A DNA stretch of 64,000 nucleotides from Litorimonas sp. (GTDB taxonomy: Bacteria > Pseudomonadota > Alphaproteobacteria > Caulobacterales > Maricaulaceae). The notes beneath the pieces are model-generated. The model searched no databases, was not told the origin of the DNA, and saw only the letters and a program-made list of their open reading frames with translations. This document shows, piece after piece, positions 1 to 8,487 of this stretch; the first letter of the stretch is position 1, and each line of letters opens with the position of its first letter. Location of the stretch: assembly GCA_029936425.1 (NCBI GenBank), contig JAPYSU010000001.1, positions 263,425 through 327,424 of the forward strand, in the 5' to 3' direction. Both the position numbers and the translations under genes were made by a program.

Positions 1-2
1 AC

Positions 3-398
3 GAAGACAAAGCCGATACGATGAAAAGTGTTCTTAAGATGTTAGAAACCGAAGTGCAGCTTAGGTCTAAGCGTGATCTGATCGAAAAATTCATTGCCGA
101 CCAAATGCCGAAAATAAGTTCAGGCGATCAAATCCAAACCGCATTCAATGACTTCTGGGATCAAGAGAAAACAGCGGCCTTCAATGACCTTTGCGTTGAG
201 GAAGGCTTAGAACAGGCCAAAGTCGAACGCGTCATATACGATTACCAATTTACAGGCCGCAAACCCCTACGTGAAAGCGTTGTCGGTGCGATGCAAACAA
301 AGCCAAAGATTTTGGAACGTAAGACCGTCATCGAGCGGGTGACAGACAAGATATTGAAATTGGTACGCACATTTGAAGACGATATTGGGGGCGAGTGA
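3..398 (+). CDS. hsdR: Type I restriction enzyme R subunit (HsdR), C-terminal end only
   Basis: The reading frame is open from the left edge of the window, so this is the 3' end of a longer gene; the first ATG at 21 is internal. The visible 131 residues match the C-terminal helical domain of HsdR, the ATP-dependent translocase/endonuclease of type I restriction-modification: the signature is the run 'LIEKFIADQMPKI', then 'FNDFWDQEK', 'LCVEEGL', and a closing helix with 'REVV'-like and 'ERVTDKI' segments that in the family contact HsdM. The motor and nuclease domains lie outside the window, so activity cannot be judged. The stop codon overlaps the start of the next gene (TGATG at 396-400), suggesting co-transcription. 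Family assignment is from recall of the HsdR C-terminal pattern. Confidence 0.8.
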   Translation, partial: EDKADTMKSVLKMLETEVQLRSKRDLIEKFIADQMPKISSGDQIQTAFNDFWDQEKTAAFNDLCVEEGLEQAKVERVIYDYQFTGRKPLRESVVGAMQTKPKILERKTVIERVTDKILKLVRTFEDDIGGE

Positions 399-931
399 TG
401 GATTGGACAGTCTTTGCAGGTGCACTTATTGGGAGTGGCGTCGCGTCTGTTTTCACTGGCTGGATTTTAACGAACTGGACGGCAAAAAAGCAAAAGGAAG
501 AGAAGGGGAAGTTCTTATCTAATAAACTCGCAGTAAAATTTGAGAGATATGCTATTGTTCTCGCGAACAGTTTAAATGATGATTTGTTGTACGAAGATAC
601 TTATGGTTCGCCTTATCCAGAACAGGGAGCGCCCTTGATGAGAATTCCCACCCCTCCTGAAATTGTTTTAGAGCCTACATATGAATTTTTCAAAGCAGAC
701 TTGAGGGATCGTGTAATGCAGTTCGAAGACGACATAGCGGTTACTAATCTACGTTTAGCTAGCGCCTCTGATGTGTTAGATGGAGAAGAGGTAAATAAAT
801 TCGCTGTAGAGGACTGTAAAAGAATTGGAAAAATGGCAATTGAGCTTTCAATAGATCTGCGTGAAAACTACAACCTAGCAAAAAGAAGCTTATCCTTTGG
901 TCAATGGAGTGTGAGCAATGAGTTTGATTAA
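398..931 (+). CDS. Membrane-anchored protein of unknown function linked to hsdR
   Basis: A 177-residue protein whose ATG overlaps the hsdR stop by one base (a GTG three bases earlier is an alternative). Residues 5-25 form one hydrophobic, glycine-rich membrane segment, followed immediately by a positively charged stretch (KKQKEEKGK), which predicts an N-out, cytoplasmic C-terminal topology. The remaining 140 residues are soluble, rich in acidic and aromatic residues and probably helical. I recognise no family. Translational coupling to hsdR suggests a restriction-associated accessory role, but small anchored proteins of this type are also common as passengers of defence islands. The gene is visibly more AT-rich in its second half than the chromosomal genes that follow. 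Confidence 0.6.
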   Translation: MDWTVFAGALIGSGVASVFTGWILTNWTAKKQKEEKGKFLSNKLAVKFERYAIVLANSLNDDLLYEDTYGSPYPEQGAPLMRIPTPPEIVLEPTYEFFKADLRDRVMQFEDDIAVTNLRLASASDVLDGEEVNKFAVEDCKRIGKMAIELSIDLRENYNLAKRSLSFGQWSVSNEFD

Positions 932-1468
932 GTATACCTGGTTGGGGGTATAATTGGGGGTGCCTAAATTCTCTGAAGTTTTAATCTTAAAAGATATCAG
1001 CAAGTTAATGGGGTAGTTCGTTGCCTCTCCAGGCACCATTTTTGATTTCATAGGATTTCAAGCAAAGTCAGGGGTAGACGCCTAACCAGTCAGGGCGCGA
1101 CTGGAACAATTTGATGTGACGACTTCTCTCCTCTTGAACGGTAATCTCAGTTTCTTGGTGTTCCGATTTTTCTCAGTTCAACTGTTTATGGCTATTAAAT
1201 AGGTAGTCACTTATTTTAATAGATAAAAGTTGATGACCGTCGTATAAAACTTTGTGGTTTTGACTTTTCATGAAATTCATTATTTTTCAAACTTGTAATT
1301 ATGCATTATTCTTACAGACTTTAGGTGACAACTACTCATTTGATAAAACACTTACCTCATACCACTAGAGTGTTTTCAAAATTTAATTTTCTACAGGGGT
1401 AGTCTACAGCTTGAAATTTGAAATGAAGGAGACTGCATATAACACGTTTACTTGTTCCTAAAGCAGAA
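932..1468. other. AT-rich intergenic gap at the edge of the restriction locus
   Basis: About 537 bases without a convincing gene. It is clearly more AT-rich than the neighbouring coding sequence. The heptamer GGGGTAG occurs three times (about 1012, 1072 and 1397). A stretch near 1010-1045 ends in GGCACCA followed by Ts and superficially resembles a tRNA 3' end, but no tRNA fold can be built. Near the right end is a strong Shine-Dalgarno sequence (GAAGGAG, 1425-1431) that belongs to the AraC-type gene. The gap probably marks the boundary between the restriction island and the catabolic locus. Confidence 0.5.
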
Positions 1469-2476
1469 ATGGTTTCGTTGGCGACGGCGGCAAAAACTAT
1501 TGCCGGTTCACAGAATTTAGAGTCGGCGGGCCAATCTATGTCTTCAGAGGATGAAACGGAGGGTTGGATATCTCTTCAGGAACATTTCCGCTTGATGCAA
1601 GATATGACGGAAAGTGCTCATGATGAAAGTCTGGGTATGTCTCAGCGGTCTTTGGTACCCGGAACGACCGATTTCGTGATTGATATTTTGTTTCAGGCCG
1701 ATGATCTTGAAGACGCGATGAAGAGGGCCGCCAGAACATATAATCTTATTCACGGCGGGTATTTCAACGAAGTGACGCGTCGAAGAGGTTGTCTTGTCTA
1801 CACCATTGATGATCGCGACTTTCCTTATGCCTTCCCGTCCGATAGTCCGGCGGCCTATTCTGTGATGGAAGGGCTTTTAATATTCTTGCATGCGATGCTG
1901 ACCCTGATTACGGGGGCGCAACTATCCCAACATGTCAGGTGCGTGCGGTCGCGGCGTCCTGCAAGGGGAATGTATGATGGATTTTTATCCTTCTGGGAAT
2001 CGCCCGTACGATGCGGCGCGAAAGCCTATGCCTTAGAATATGATTTGACCGCTGCCGCATCGACTATTCGCAAACCCCGCGACCAAATCGTAAAAGCCTC
2101 GGCAGTCTATGATACAGTCAGTAATATGATTGCCGAACGGGAACGCAGGGTCGCAAAGAATGATTTGAGTTTGCGCGTTGTTGAGCTGGTACATAAGGGA
2201 ATCACTGAACAATCAATGGTAGTCCAGGAATTAGGGGTGAGCGTCGCGACGCTTCGCCGACGTCTTAGCGAAGCAAAGACAAGTTTTCGAATCTTGAGAA
2301 ATGAGACATTAAATGAGTCCGCAAAGAGCATGTTGCGGCAGGGCCGTCCCGTTATTGTTGTCGCGGAGTCTTTAAAATATGTTGACGTTCGCAGTTTTTC
2401 CAGAGCATTTAAATCCTGGAACGGCATGACGCCCGCAGCCTTTGTGTCGCAATTGAACGAAAATGATAAATCCTAA
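1469..2476 (+). CDS. AraC-family transcriptional regulator
   Basis: A 335-residue protein with an AraC/XylS two-helix-turn-helix DNA-binding domain in the last ~100 residues. The first HTH lies around 'VQELGVSVATLRRRL' and the second around 'VAESLKYVDVRSFSRAFKSWNGMTPAAF', ending with the typical GMTPAAF motif. The N-terminal ~200 residues resemble the effector domain of the AraC_E type. The ATG at 1469 has only a weak ribosome site. The strong GAAGGAG at 1425-1431 instead points to a start about seven bases further on, where the in-frame codon is ATA (1439); ten sensible residues would be added. It sits 129 bp upstream of a TonB receptor in the same direction, so the likely job is substrate-dependent control of the 2606-8154 genes (inference from position). 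Confidence 0.85.
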   Translation: MVSLATAAKTIAGSQNLESAGQSMSSEDETEGWISLQEHFRLMQDMTESAHDESLGMSQRSLVPGTTDFVIDILFQADDLEDAMKRAARTYNLIHGGYFNEVTRRRGCLVYTIDDRDFPYAFPSDSPAAYSVMEGLLIFLHAMLTLITGAQLSQHVRCVRSRRPARGMYDGFLSFWESPVRCGAKAYALEYDLTAAASTIRKPRDQIVKASAVYDTVSNMIAERERRVAKNDLSLRVVELVHKGITEQSMVVQELGVSVATLRRRLSEAKTSFRILRNETLNESAKSMLRQGRPVIVVAESLKYVDVRSFSRAFKSWNGMTPAAFVSQLNENDKS

Positions 2477-2605
2477 TAACAGGGTTTGAGCGAAAATGTC
2501 CTCTCAGTTTGACCGCTTCAGTCGTCGATAATTATCTTCATCTCTTATAACACCTTTCCAGAGCTGATCGGCTTTAAGCCCTAAAAATAAATCAGCCGGG
2601 GAGGA

Positions 2606-4948
2606 ATGAATATGTCAGTTTTGTCCAGTCAGGTGCAGAAAAGATTTACCGCGCGAACAAATCATAAGTGGCTTTCAGGAATATGCGCCGCCAGTTTGAT
2701 AATGTGCGCGGAGGGGGCTTATGCCCAAGACGCTGGCGTTCAAAATGTAAATCCACAACGCTCTGACTCTGTTCCAGGCTCAACAACAAGAACGCCTTAT
2801 GACGAAATTGTTGTGACTGCGCGCCGGCGGGAAGAATCGCTGCAGGATATTCCGGTAGCCGTGTCTGTATTTGGCGAAGAGCGTATCTCCGAACTGCAGG
2901 CAGACGACCTTTCGGGCATACAATACGCCACTCCGAATTTTTACTTTGATGAAGGAGACGCCTCAAACGCTGTCGTTTATTTACGGGGAATTGGGCAAAA
3001 TGACTCTCTGGCCTTTGCCGATCCGGGCGTCGGCGTTTATATTGACGACGTCTTTATTGCGCGGTCACAAGCGGCCTTTCTTGAACTTTTTGATGTAGAG
3101 CGTGTCGAGGTTCTGCGTGGGCCGCAGGGGACTTTATATGGCCGAAATACAATTGGCGGCGCCGTTAAATTTGTTTCGACCCCTCCGCCGGACGAATTTG
3201 ATGCTTACCTGGAAGCGGGAGTCGGGAATTACGATTTCCGCACATTAAAAGGACGTGTGGGCGGCCCTTTGGCAGAAGGTGTATTGAACGGAAAATTCGC
3301 CTTTTCAGCAACTCAGCGCGACGGATATAATACAAACTCTGTGACAGGTGAGGATGATGGAGATGTGGAATCTCTGTCTGGTCGGGCAGCTTTGCTGTTT
3401 ACTCCGACAGATAACCTGGAATTCCTCCTTTCCGCTGACGCTAAACAGGAACGTCCAGACACATCCCGTAGTCCGTCCCGATTGACCCCGATCTCAGTCG
3501 CATCTGATACGGGAGAAATTATCACGCTTCCTGCCAGTGCAGATGAATATACGGTAGATGTAAACGCAAATGGACTGTCAGACCTTTCAGCCTGGGGGCT
3601 TTCTCTGACCTCGCATTGGCAGGCCAGCGAAGCCGTCTCCTTTGAATCAATCACCTCCTACCGCGAAATGGACTTTGACTTGAATCTGGATACAGACGGC
3701 TCTCCCTTTCCTGTTCTGGATATATTGCTGTTACAAGACCAAAATCAATTCAGTCAGGAAATTCGCGGGACTTATGACAATGGCGGCGCTTTCACCTTAA
3801 TTGGCGGCGTGTATTACTTTCACGATGAAGACATCTCTTTTTCCGGTGTGGATAACGGCGCTGCGACGATATTTGGGTTTCCCGTCACACAATTCGGGTT
3901 TGCAAGCTCCAGCCTTGCGCAAACAGATCAGGTAACGGATTCTTACGCGGCGTTTGCGGATGCCACTTATGCCTTTACAGATCGTTTGGATGTAAGTGCA
4001 GGGCTTCGATATACGCATGAAGAAAAAACGTCGAAGCGACAATTTGAGAATTTCTTCGATCCCTCTATTTCCGTTATTGAAAACACGCCGCCCTTTTTAA
4101 GCGGGGTAGGCGTCCCAGGCACGCCTATTAGCGGCGAAGCCGATTTCAATGCTTTCACGCCCAAGTTTTCGGTATCTTATGAAGCGACGGAGGACGCTTT
4201 AATTTATGGCTCTGTTTCGCGCGGCTTCAAAAGCGGCGGATTTGACGGACGCGCCACGACAGATTTCGCGTTTCAGTCATTTGATCCGGAATATGTTTGG
4301 AGTTACGAAGCGGGTCTCAAAACAAGCTGGCTTGACGGCGCCCTCATCGCAAATGGCGCGGCCTTTTATAATGACTATACTGACTTGCAGGTGACGTCCT
4401 TTGGGGCCGACCCTGTTACCGGGGTTTTCGTCAGTCAGTTTACAAATGCTGCAGCCGCCAAAATCAAAGGCATCGAATTAGAGATATTAGCTCAACCGAC
4501 TGACCGTTTAACTTTGACCGGTACTTTGGGCTGGCTGGATGCTGAGTATGATGAGTTTAACATTCTTGTGGGCGGTGTTGCGACTGACGTTACGGATCGA
4601 CCGTTGGTGAATGCGCCCAAGTGGAACGGCAGTGTTTCCGCCACATATGAACAGCCTGTTTCAAATAATTTCAAAGCCGTCTTCCATGCAGACGCAGCCT
4701 ATCGCGGTGAAAGAGCTATTGAAATTACGGCGTCACCCGAACTGACTCAGGATAGCCACGAAGTTGTTAATGCGTTTGCCGCTTTGAAAACCAGGGATGA
4801 CAGGTGGGAGTTCCGGGCCGGTGTTAAAAATGCAACGGATGCCACTATTCGGGTTCAAGGGTTTAACCTGGCAGAATTTCCAGGCGTTCAAACCGGCTTC
4901 TATGCGGCGCCAAGAACCTATGATTTCCGTGTAATTTACAAATATTGA
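2606..4948 (+). CDS. TonB-dependent outer-membrane receptor of the hydroxyalkanoate-type locus
   Basis: A 780-residue outer-membrane transporter. It starts at an ATG behind GGGGAGG (2598-2604) with a signal peptide ending near 'AYAQ' (residue ~41). A TonB-box/plug start follows ('EIVVTARRREESLQDIPVAVSV', first part at residues ~68-90), then plug motifs 'LRGIGQND' and 'VEVLRGPQGTLYGRNTIGGAV', and a long beta-barrel with the final aromatic strand 'RVIYKY'. The sequence is of the FecA/iron-complex-like subtype that in alphaproteobacteria is often recruited for organic substrates. An esterase, an exported hydrolase and a 3-hydroxybutyrate dehydrogenase-like gene follow on the same strand, so the cargo may be ester oligomers rather than a siderophore (inference). 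A weak promoter may lie at 2509-2543 (TTGACC, 18 bases, TATCTT). Confidence 0.9.
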   Translation: MNMSVLSSQVQKRFTARTNHKWLSGICAASLIMCAEGAYAQDAGVQNVNPQRSDSVPGSTTRTPYDEIVVTARRREESLQDIPVAVSVFGEERISELQADDLSGIQYATPNFYFDEGDASNAVVYLRGIGQNDSLAFADPGVGVYIDDVFIARSQAAFLELFDVERVEVLRGPQGTLYGRNTIGGAVKFVSTPPPDEFDAYLEAGVGNYDFRTLKGRVGGPLAEGVLNGKFAFSATQRDGYNTNSVTGEDDGDVESLSGRAALLFTPTDNLEFLLSADAKQERPDTSRSPSRLTPISVASDTGEIITLPASADEYTVDVNANGLSDLSAWGLSLTSHWQASEAVSFESITSYREMDFDLNLDTDGSPFPVLDILLLQDQNQFSQEIRGTYDNGGAFTLIGGVYYFHDEDISFSGVDNGAATIFGFPVTQFGFASSSLAQTDQVTDSYAAFADATYAFTDRLDVSAGLRYTHEEKTSKRQFENFFDPSISVIENTPPFLSGVGVPGTPISGEADFNAFTPKFSVSYEATEDALIYGSVSRGFKSGGFDGRATTDFAFQSFDPEYVWSYEAGLKTSWLDGALIANGAAFYNDYTDLQVTSFGADPVTGVFVSQFTNAAAAKIKGIELEILAQPTDRLTLTGTLGWLDAEYDEFNILVGGVATDVTDRPLVNAPKWNGSVSATYEQPVSNNFKAVFHADAAYRGERAIEITASPELTQDSHEVVNAFAALKTRDDRWEFRAGVKNATDATIRVQGFNLAEFPGVQTGFYAAPRTYDFRVIYKY

Positions 4949-4967
4949 TGGCGTGGAAATCAACGTC

Positions 4968-5969
4968 ATGACTGAAAAGAAAAACAAATTGCCAGACGTC
5001 TTGGCGGTTGAAGAAATGGATGCAGCCTCGGCCAAACTGGTCGAGGAAATAAATGCCCTGCTTTACGCCTCGCCTCTACAAGAAGGGGATCCAATGGCAC
5101 AGGCGCGAAAACTCGCGAGCGAGATGTTCACAGTGTTTGCAGGCCCGGATTATTTCAAGGGCGTTAGAACGCAAGATATAACTATTCCTAATTCCCAGAG
5201 GGGAATTCCTGCCCGGGTTTATTTTCATTCTGAATGCCAAGCGGATGCATCACCCTTGATTGTTTTCTTTCATGGGGGAGGATGGGCTTTAGGCGGTCTG
5301 AACGAGTATGATGTTTTTTTGAAATCAATTTCAAAACAGAGCGGCACAAATATCATTAGTGTCGATTACCGTCTTGCGCCGGAACACCCCTTTCCAGAGG
5401 GCTTAGAAGATGCGCAAACGGCGTTGGAATACCTTTCGAGTCACGCTGCCAATTTCTATGGCGACCCTGACCGGCTGGCAGTCATGGGCGATAGCGCCGG
5501 AGGAAATCTTGCAGCTGTATTGGCTCAATCCCCAGAAAATAAAGATAGAATAGCGGCGCAATTTTTGCTCTATCCGATGCTCGACGTGTTTAAACCCCAC
5601 TCGGCCTACCCTTCACGACAGACCTATGGAGACGGGGCGCATTTCCTGACTCGCGCGGCTATAAACAAAAGTGTCGATGATTATACGGCGGGCAAGCTAA
5701 ATCTCGACAATCCCCGCATATCTCCCTTAATGGCCACGTCCCTAAGCGACATTCCCCCGACATATATAATAGTAGGAAATTGCGATCCTTTGAGGGACGA
5801 AGCTTTGGCTTACGCTACCCGCCTTCGCCAGTCGGGAGTGGATGTATGCGTCGAATGCATTCCCGGCGCTATCCATGCGTTCTTATCCTTTGGCTGCATG
5901 GAAGATGTCCAGACTTACCGAACAAAATTAGCCCAAACCATTCAGCGGAGACTGAACGTTAATAATTAA
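4968..5969 (+). CDS. HSL-family alpha/beta hydrolase (esterase)
   Basis: A 333-residue cytoplasmic carboxylesterase of the hormone-sensitive-lipase (bacterial family IV) type. Oxyanion-hole motif HGGGW lies at about residues 102-106, then DYRLAPEHPFP, and the nucleophile elbow GDSAG with Ser near 176. The acid lies in 'CDPLRDEA' and the histidine in 'IPGAIHAF' near the C-terminus. No signal peptide is visible. I take the ATG at 4968 (GGAAA nine bases upstream); a GTG at 4953 in the same frame is possible. It follows the receptor gene by under 20 bases, so the two are almost certainly co-transcribed. In context it would cleave imported short ester oligomers; the true substrate cannot be read from sequence. 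Confidence 0.9.
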   Translation: MTEKKNKLPDVLAVEEMDAASAKLVEEINALLYASPLQEGDPMAQARKLASEMFTVFAGPDYFKGVRTQDITIPNSQRGIPARVYFHSECQADASPLIVFFHGGGWALGGLNEYDVFLKSISKQSGTNIISVDYRLAPEHPFPEGLEDAQTALEYLSSHAANFYGDPDRLAVMGDSAGGNLAAVLAQSPENKDRIAAQFLLYPMLDVFKPHSAYPSRQTYGDGAHFLTRAAINKSVDDYTAGKLNLDNPRISPLMATSLSDIPPTYIIVGNCDPLRDEALAYATRLRQSGVDVCVECIPGAIHAFLSFGCMEDVQTYRTKLAQTIQRRLNVNN

Positions 5970-5991
5970 TTCAAGCAACGGAGGAAGACTG

Positions 5992-7257
5992 ATGAATCAG
6001 AAAACGATTAAAAACTGGAAAGCGAAAATATGGCGGTTCGCTCTATCGACATTGTGCCTTTCTGCCGGTTTGACTCTTGCGCCTGTAGCATTCGCAGGCC
6101 CTCACACCCTGGAGGCTACTTATAGCTCGGGAATCAATAATGGCTGGGATAAGGTTGAACGGTGGCGCGATAATTTATCAGCATTTACTCAGGAAGCATT
6201 TCCGCCCGATGGCCGAGGAGACCAAACGGGCCAACGTGTGACATTCTTTGGTGGGGACTCAACGCCCCATTCAAAAAAGTTTCTTATGTATTATGCACCG
6301 GGCTGGGATACGAATACCAACGCGACACCAGTCCTTTTAGTCCACGGTGCAAATCAGGATGCCGACCTGGCTTGGGCAAATCCCAATGAAGCCGGGCCTT
6401 ATGGATGCGGAAGATATTCCTGCCCCAGCACTGGATTGATGCAGACCCTATCGACTAATAATTATAAGGTTTTCGCCCTCGGCCTGCCTCATAAAAATGG
6501 GGATGGATATTTTTGGTCCGAACAAATTGCGGATGCCATATCCATTATCAAAATGCGGACAGGCGCTTCCAAAGTTGATGTGATTGCATGGTCCAAAGCC
6601 GCGTCAAATACACGTATGTATATCTCTTCTGTACGGCAGCCTTGGGGGACGGTTTATCGAGGGGATGTGCGTCGACTTATGCTTTTGGGCTCGGCCAATA
6701 ATGGCATTGATTTGTCTTTTCGTCATGGCTGGACCTTCAGCTTGACCGTCTATCCTGAATGCGGCGGCGTTATTAACGGCCCGACACCTCATGAGAACCT
6801 TGTTTGTTACGGCTATTGGCGAGACGGTGAAGAATGGAGTTATGGGTCAGATTATTTCCCAGGTTCGAAACAACTCCTAAAGCGCTGGGACAGTGTTTAT
6901 AGTCTGCCAACTTATGAGCAGGATTGGTATACGACCTTTTATGGCGGATATGGATATTATTCCCAAGGTCCCGGAATTTCACATTATCTAGCTGACTCCC
7001 TCGTAGATGATATACGTAATAGCGCTTCTCCCGGAACCGTTCGCGTTCAAAATCTTTGCGGAAACCAGCCGGATATAGCGCTGCTTCACAATGAGCATAC
7101 CGGCCCTTCAGACGGAGTCGTATTCACAGCAAGCTGCACGGACACAGTTGGAATTACAAATGACGGAGGCGGGTCTACGATCGCTGTAAATCACTTGGAA
7201 CTTGGCTGGAGTACAGCGTCAAAGAACAAGCTTTTAACGTGGCTTTCCGCTCCTTAA
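5992..7257 (+). CDS. Exported alpha/beta hydrolase, lipase / PhaZ7-type PHB depolymerase-like
   Basis: A 421-residue exported protein, start behind GGAGGA, with a signal peptide cleaved near 'VAFA' (residue ~35). The fold signature is 'TPVLLVHGANQD' (oxyanion region, residues 112-122), then 'KVDVIAWSKAAS', where Ser201 sits at the nucleophile position, and a histidine in 'NHLELGWS' near residue 398. The order and spacing resemble class-2 lipases and the extracellular amorphous-PHB depolymerase PhaZ7 of Paucimonas, whose elbow is A-H-S-M-G. Here the elbow is A-W-S-K-A, with alanines where glycines are usual. Several cysteines suggest disulphides, consistent with export. It follows the esterase by 22 bases and precedes a terminator-like hairpin. 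Substrate assignment (polyester) rests mainly on neighbours. Confidence 0.7.
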   Translation: MNQKTIKNWKAKIWRFALSTLCLSAGLTLAPVAFAGPHTLEATYSSGINNGWDKVERWRDNLSAFTQEAFPPDGRGDQTGQRVTFFGGDSTPHSKKFLMYYAPGWDTNTNATPVLLVHGANQDADLAWANPNEAGPYGCGRYSCPSTGLMQTLSTNNYKVFALGLPHKNGDGYFWSEQIADAISIIKMRTGASKVDVIAWSKAASNTRMYISSVRQPWGTVYRGDVRRLMLLGSANNGIDLSFRHGWTFSLTVYPECGGVINGPTPHENLVCYGYWRDGEEWSYGSDYFPGSKQLLKRWDSVYSLPTYEQDWYTTFYGGYGYYSQGPGISHYLADSLVDDIRNSASPGTVRVQNLCGNQPDIALLHNEHTGPSDGVVFTASCTDTVGITNDGGGSTIAVNHLELGWSTASKNKLLTWLSAP

Positions 7258-7270
7258 ATATTTCCCCACT

Positions 7271-7336
7271 CTCTGCGTGTCACGATCTCGGCCAGTCCCT
7301 TTATAACGGTCATGTCACGACACGCAGAGCTTTTTT
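7271..7336 (+). terminator. Hairpin terminator with long loop between hydrolase and SDR genes
   Basis: An 11-bp perfect stem (CTCTGCGTGTC at 7271-7281 with GACACGCAGAG at 7319-7329) closes a 37-base loop and is followed by C and six Ts. The loop is longer than usual for an intrinsic terminator, so it could also be an mRNA-end or processing structure that sets lower expression of the next gene. Confidence 0.6.
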
Positions 7337-7365
7337 CTAATTCGATATAAATTTCGAGGACTCCT

Positions 7366-8154
7366 GTGATCGACCTTACAAATAAAACAGCTGTCGTGAC
7401 AGGTTCCACAAGCGGCATAGGTCTAGCCATTGCCACAGGACTGGCTCATGCGGGCGCAGATGTCATGATAAACGGGTTTGGGGATGTCGATGAAATTGAA
7501 ACTCTTCGACAAAATCTGTCTGAAACATCAGGACGAAAAATTCATTATTCTGCGGCCGACATGAGAAAGCCGATCGAAATTAAATCCATGATAGACCAGG
7601 CAAGCTCAATAATGGGATCTGTAAATATTCTGGTAAATAACGCTGGGGTTCAATTTGTTGAACCGATCGAGACTTTTCCGACAGATAAATGGGACGAGAT
7701 ACTGGCTATAAATCTGACCTCGAGCTTTCATACGATACGGAATTGCCTGGGCGGCATGAAACAATTTGGGTGGGGACGAATTATTAATATTGCGTCCGCA
7801 CATTCTCTAGTCGCCTCTCCGTATAAAAGCGCTTATGTTGCCGCCAAACACGGCTTAATTGGCTTGACGAAAAGCGTTGCGTTGGAGTGCGCCGAGGCCG
7901 GCGTGACAGTAAACGCAATTTCACCGGGATATGTTTTAACCGATCTTGTGGAAAAGCAAATTCCGGAAACAGCAAAAGCCCGAAACATAACGGCGGAAGA
8001 AGTCAAAACAAAAATTGTCCTTGGCGCGCAACCAACAAAAAAGTTTGTAACATGTGAAAGTATTGCCGAAACTGTCCTGTTTCTATCGTCTATATCGGCT
8101 GAGAATATCACGGGATCAAACCTCTCTATAGATGGAGGCTGGACCGCTCGATAA
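7366..8154 (+). CDS. bdhA: 3-hydroxybutyrate dehydrogenase-like short-chain dehydrogenase
   Basis: A 262-residue classical SDR starting at a GTG behind GAGGA. Motifs in order: cofactor site TGSTSGIG (residues ~11-18), 'NGFGD' after strand two, NNAGVQFV, then the catalytic set in 'IINIASAHSLVASPYKSAYVAAKHG' (first half: Ser in IASAHS; second half: Tyr and Lys in YVAAK). 'ISPGYVLTDLVEKQIP' and the closing 'SIDGGWTAR' follow. The combination NGFGD / NNAGVQ / SAHSLVASPYKSAY / GYVLT-LVEKQIP is diagnostic in my memory of D-3-hydroxybutyrate dehydrogenase, which converts 3-hydroxybutyrate to acetoacetate with NAD. It closes a series of receptor, esterase and exported hydrolase, and gives the strongest clue that the locus feeds on 3-hydroxybutyrate esters. 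Confidence 0.85.
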   Translation: MIDLTNKTAVVTGSTSGIGLAIATGLAHAGADVMINGFGDVDEIETLRQNLSETSGRKIHYSAADMRKPIEIKSMIDQASSIMGSVNILVNNAGVQFVEPIETFPTDKWDEILAINLTSSFHTIRNCLGGMKQFGWGRIINIASAHSLVASPYKSAYVAAKHGLIGLTKSVALECAEAGVTVNAISPGYVLTDLVEKQIPETAKARNITAEEVKTKIVLGAQPTKKFVTCESIAETVLFLSSISAENITGSNLSIDGGWTAR

Positions 8155-8271
8155 TTAGCGGCGGCTGGTATTACAGATTTGGGAAAATGACGAAATTCAC
8201 CTGTGTTGAAATGGCTATTTTCTAATTCGAGAGGTGTGCGTTACGCCGACTTCGGGGTTGTTTATCTGCCC

Positions 8272-8487
8272 TCACATCCGTCCTGTCTCAAAACCCATTA
8301 AATTGACCAAATGCACGAGCACCATAAAGGCTGTGGCGATGCAGCCGAGACAGATAATCATCCAGGGGAGGCGATGCGGTTTTATTGAAGGCTTTTCGGC
8401 GAAGTGATTGCGAAAGCTTAGCGCGCCGATAATAAGTAAAATAAACAGCGCAATTAAGGTGAGCGTCAGATCCTGCGTCCGGGTCAT
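8272..8487 (-). CDS. Small two-helix membrane protein
   Basis: A 71-residue protein with two hydrophobic segments (about residues 9-24 and 42-66) separated by a basic, proline-containing loop. The ending 'LVHLVNLMGFETGRM' is of a type I associate with conserved small inner-membrane proteins of Hyphomonadaceae-like genomes, but no function is known to me. It sits between the convergent SDR gene and queG, on the same strand as queG with about 115 bases between them. Coding support comes from the clean two-helix pattern; the expression signal is weak. Confidence 0.6.
   Translation of the reverse strand: MTRTQDLTLTLIALFILLIIGALSFRNHFAEKPSIKPHRLPWMIICLGCIATAFMVLVHLVNLMGFETGRM

Noticed and set aside
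1010..1045. tRNA-like 3' end (…GGCACCA followed by Ts), possible attachment site
   Set aside because: The expected T-stem and acceptor-stem complements are missing and no matching copy was found elsewhere in the window.
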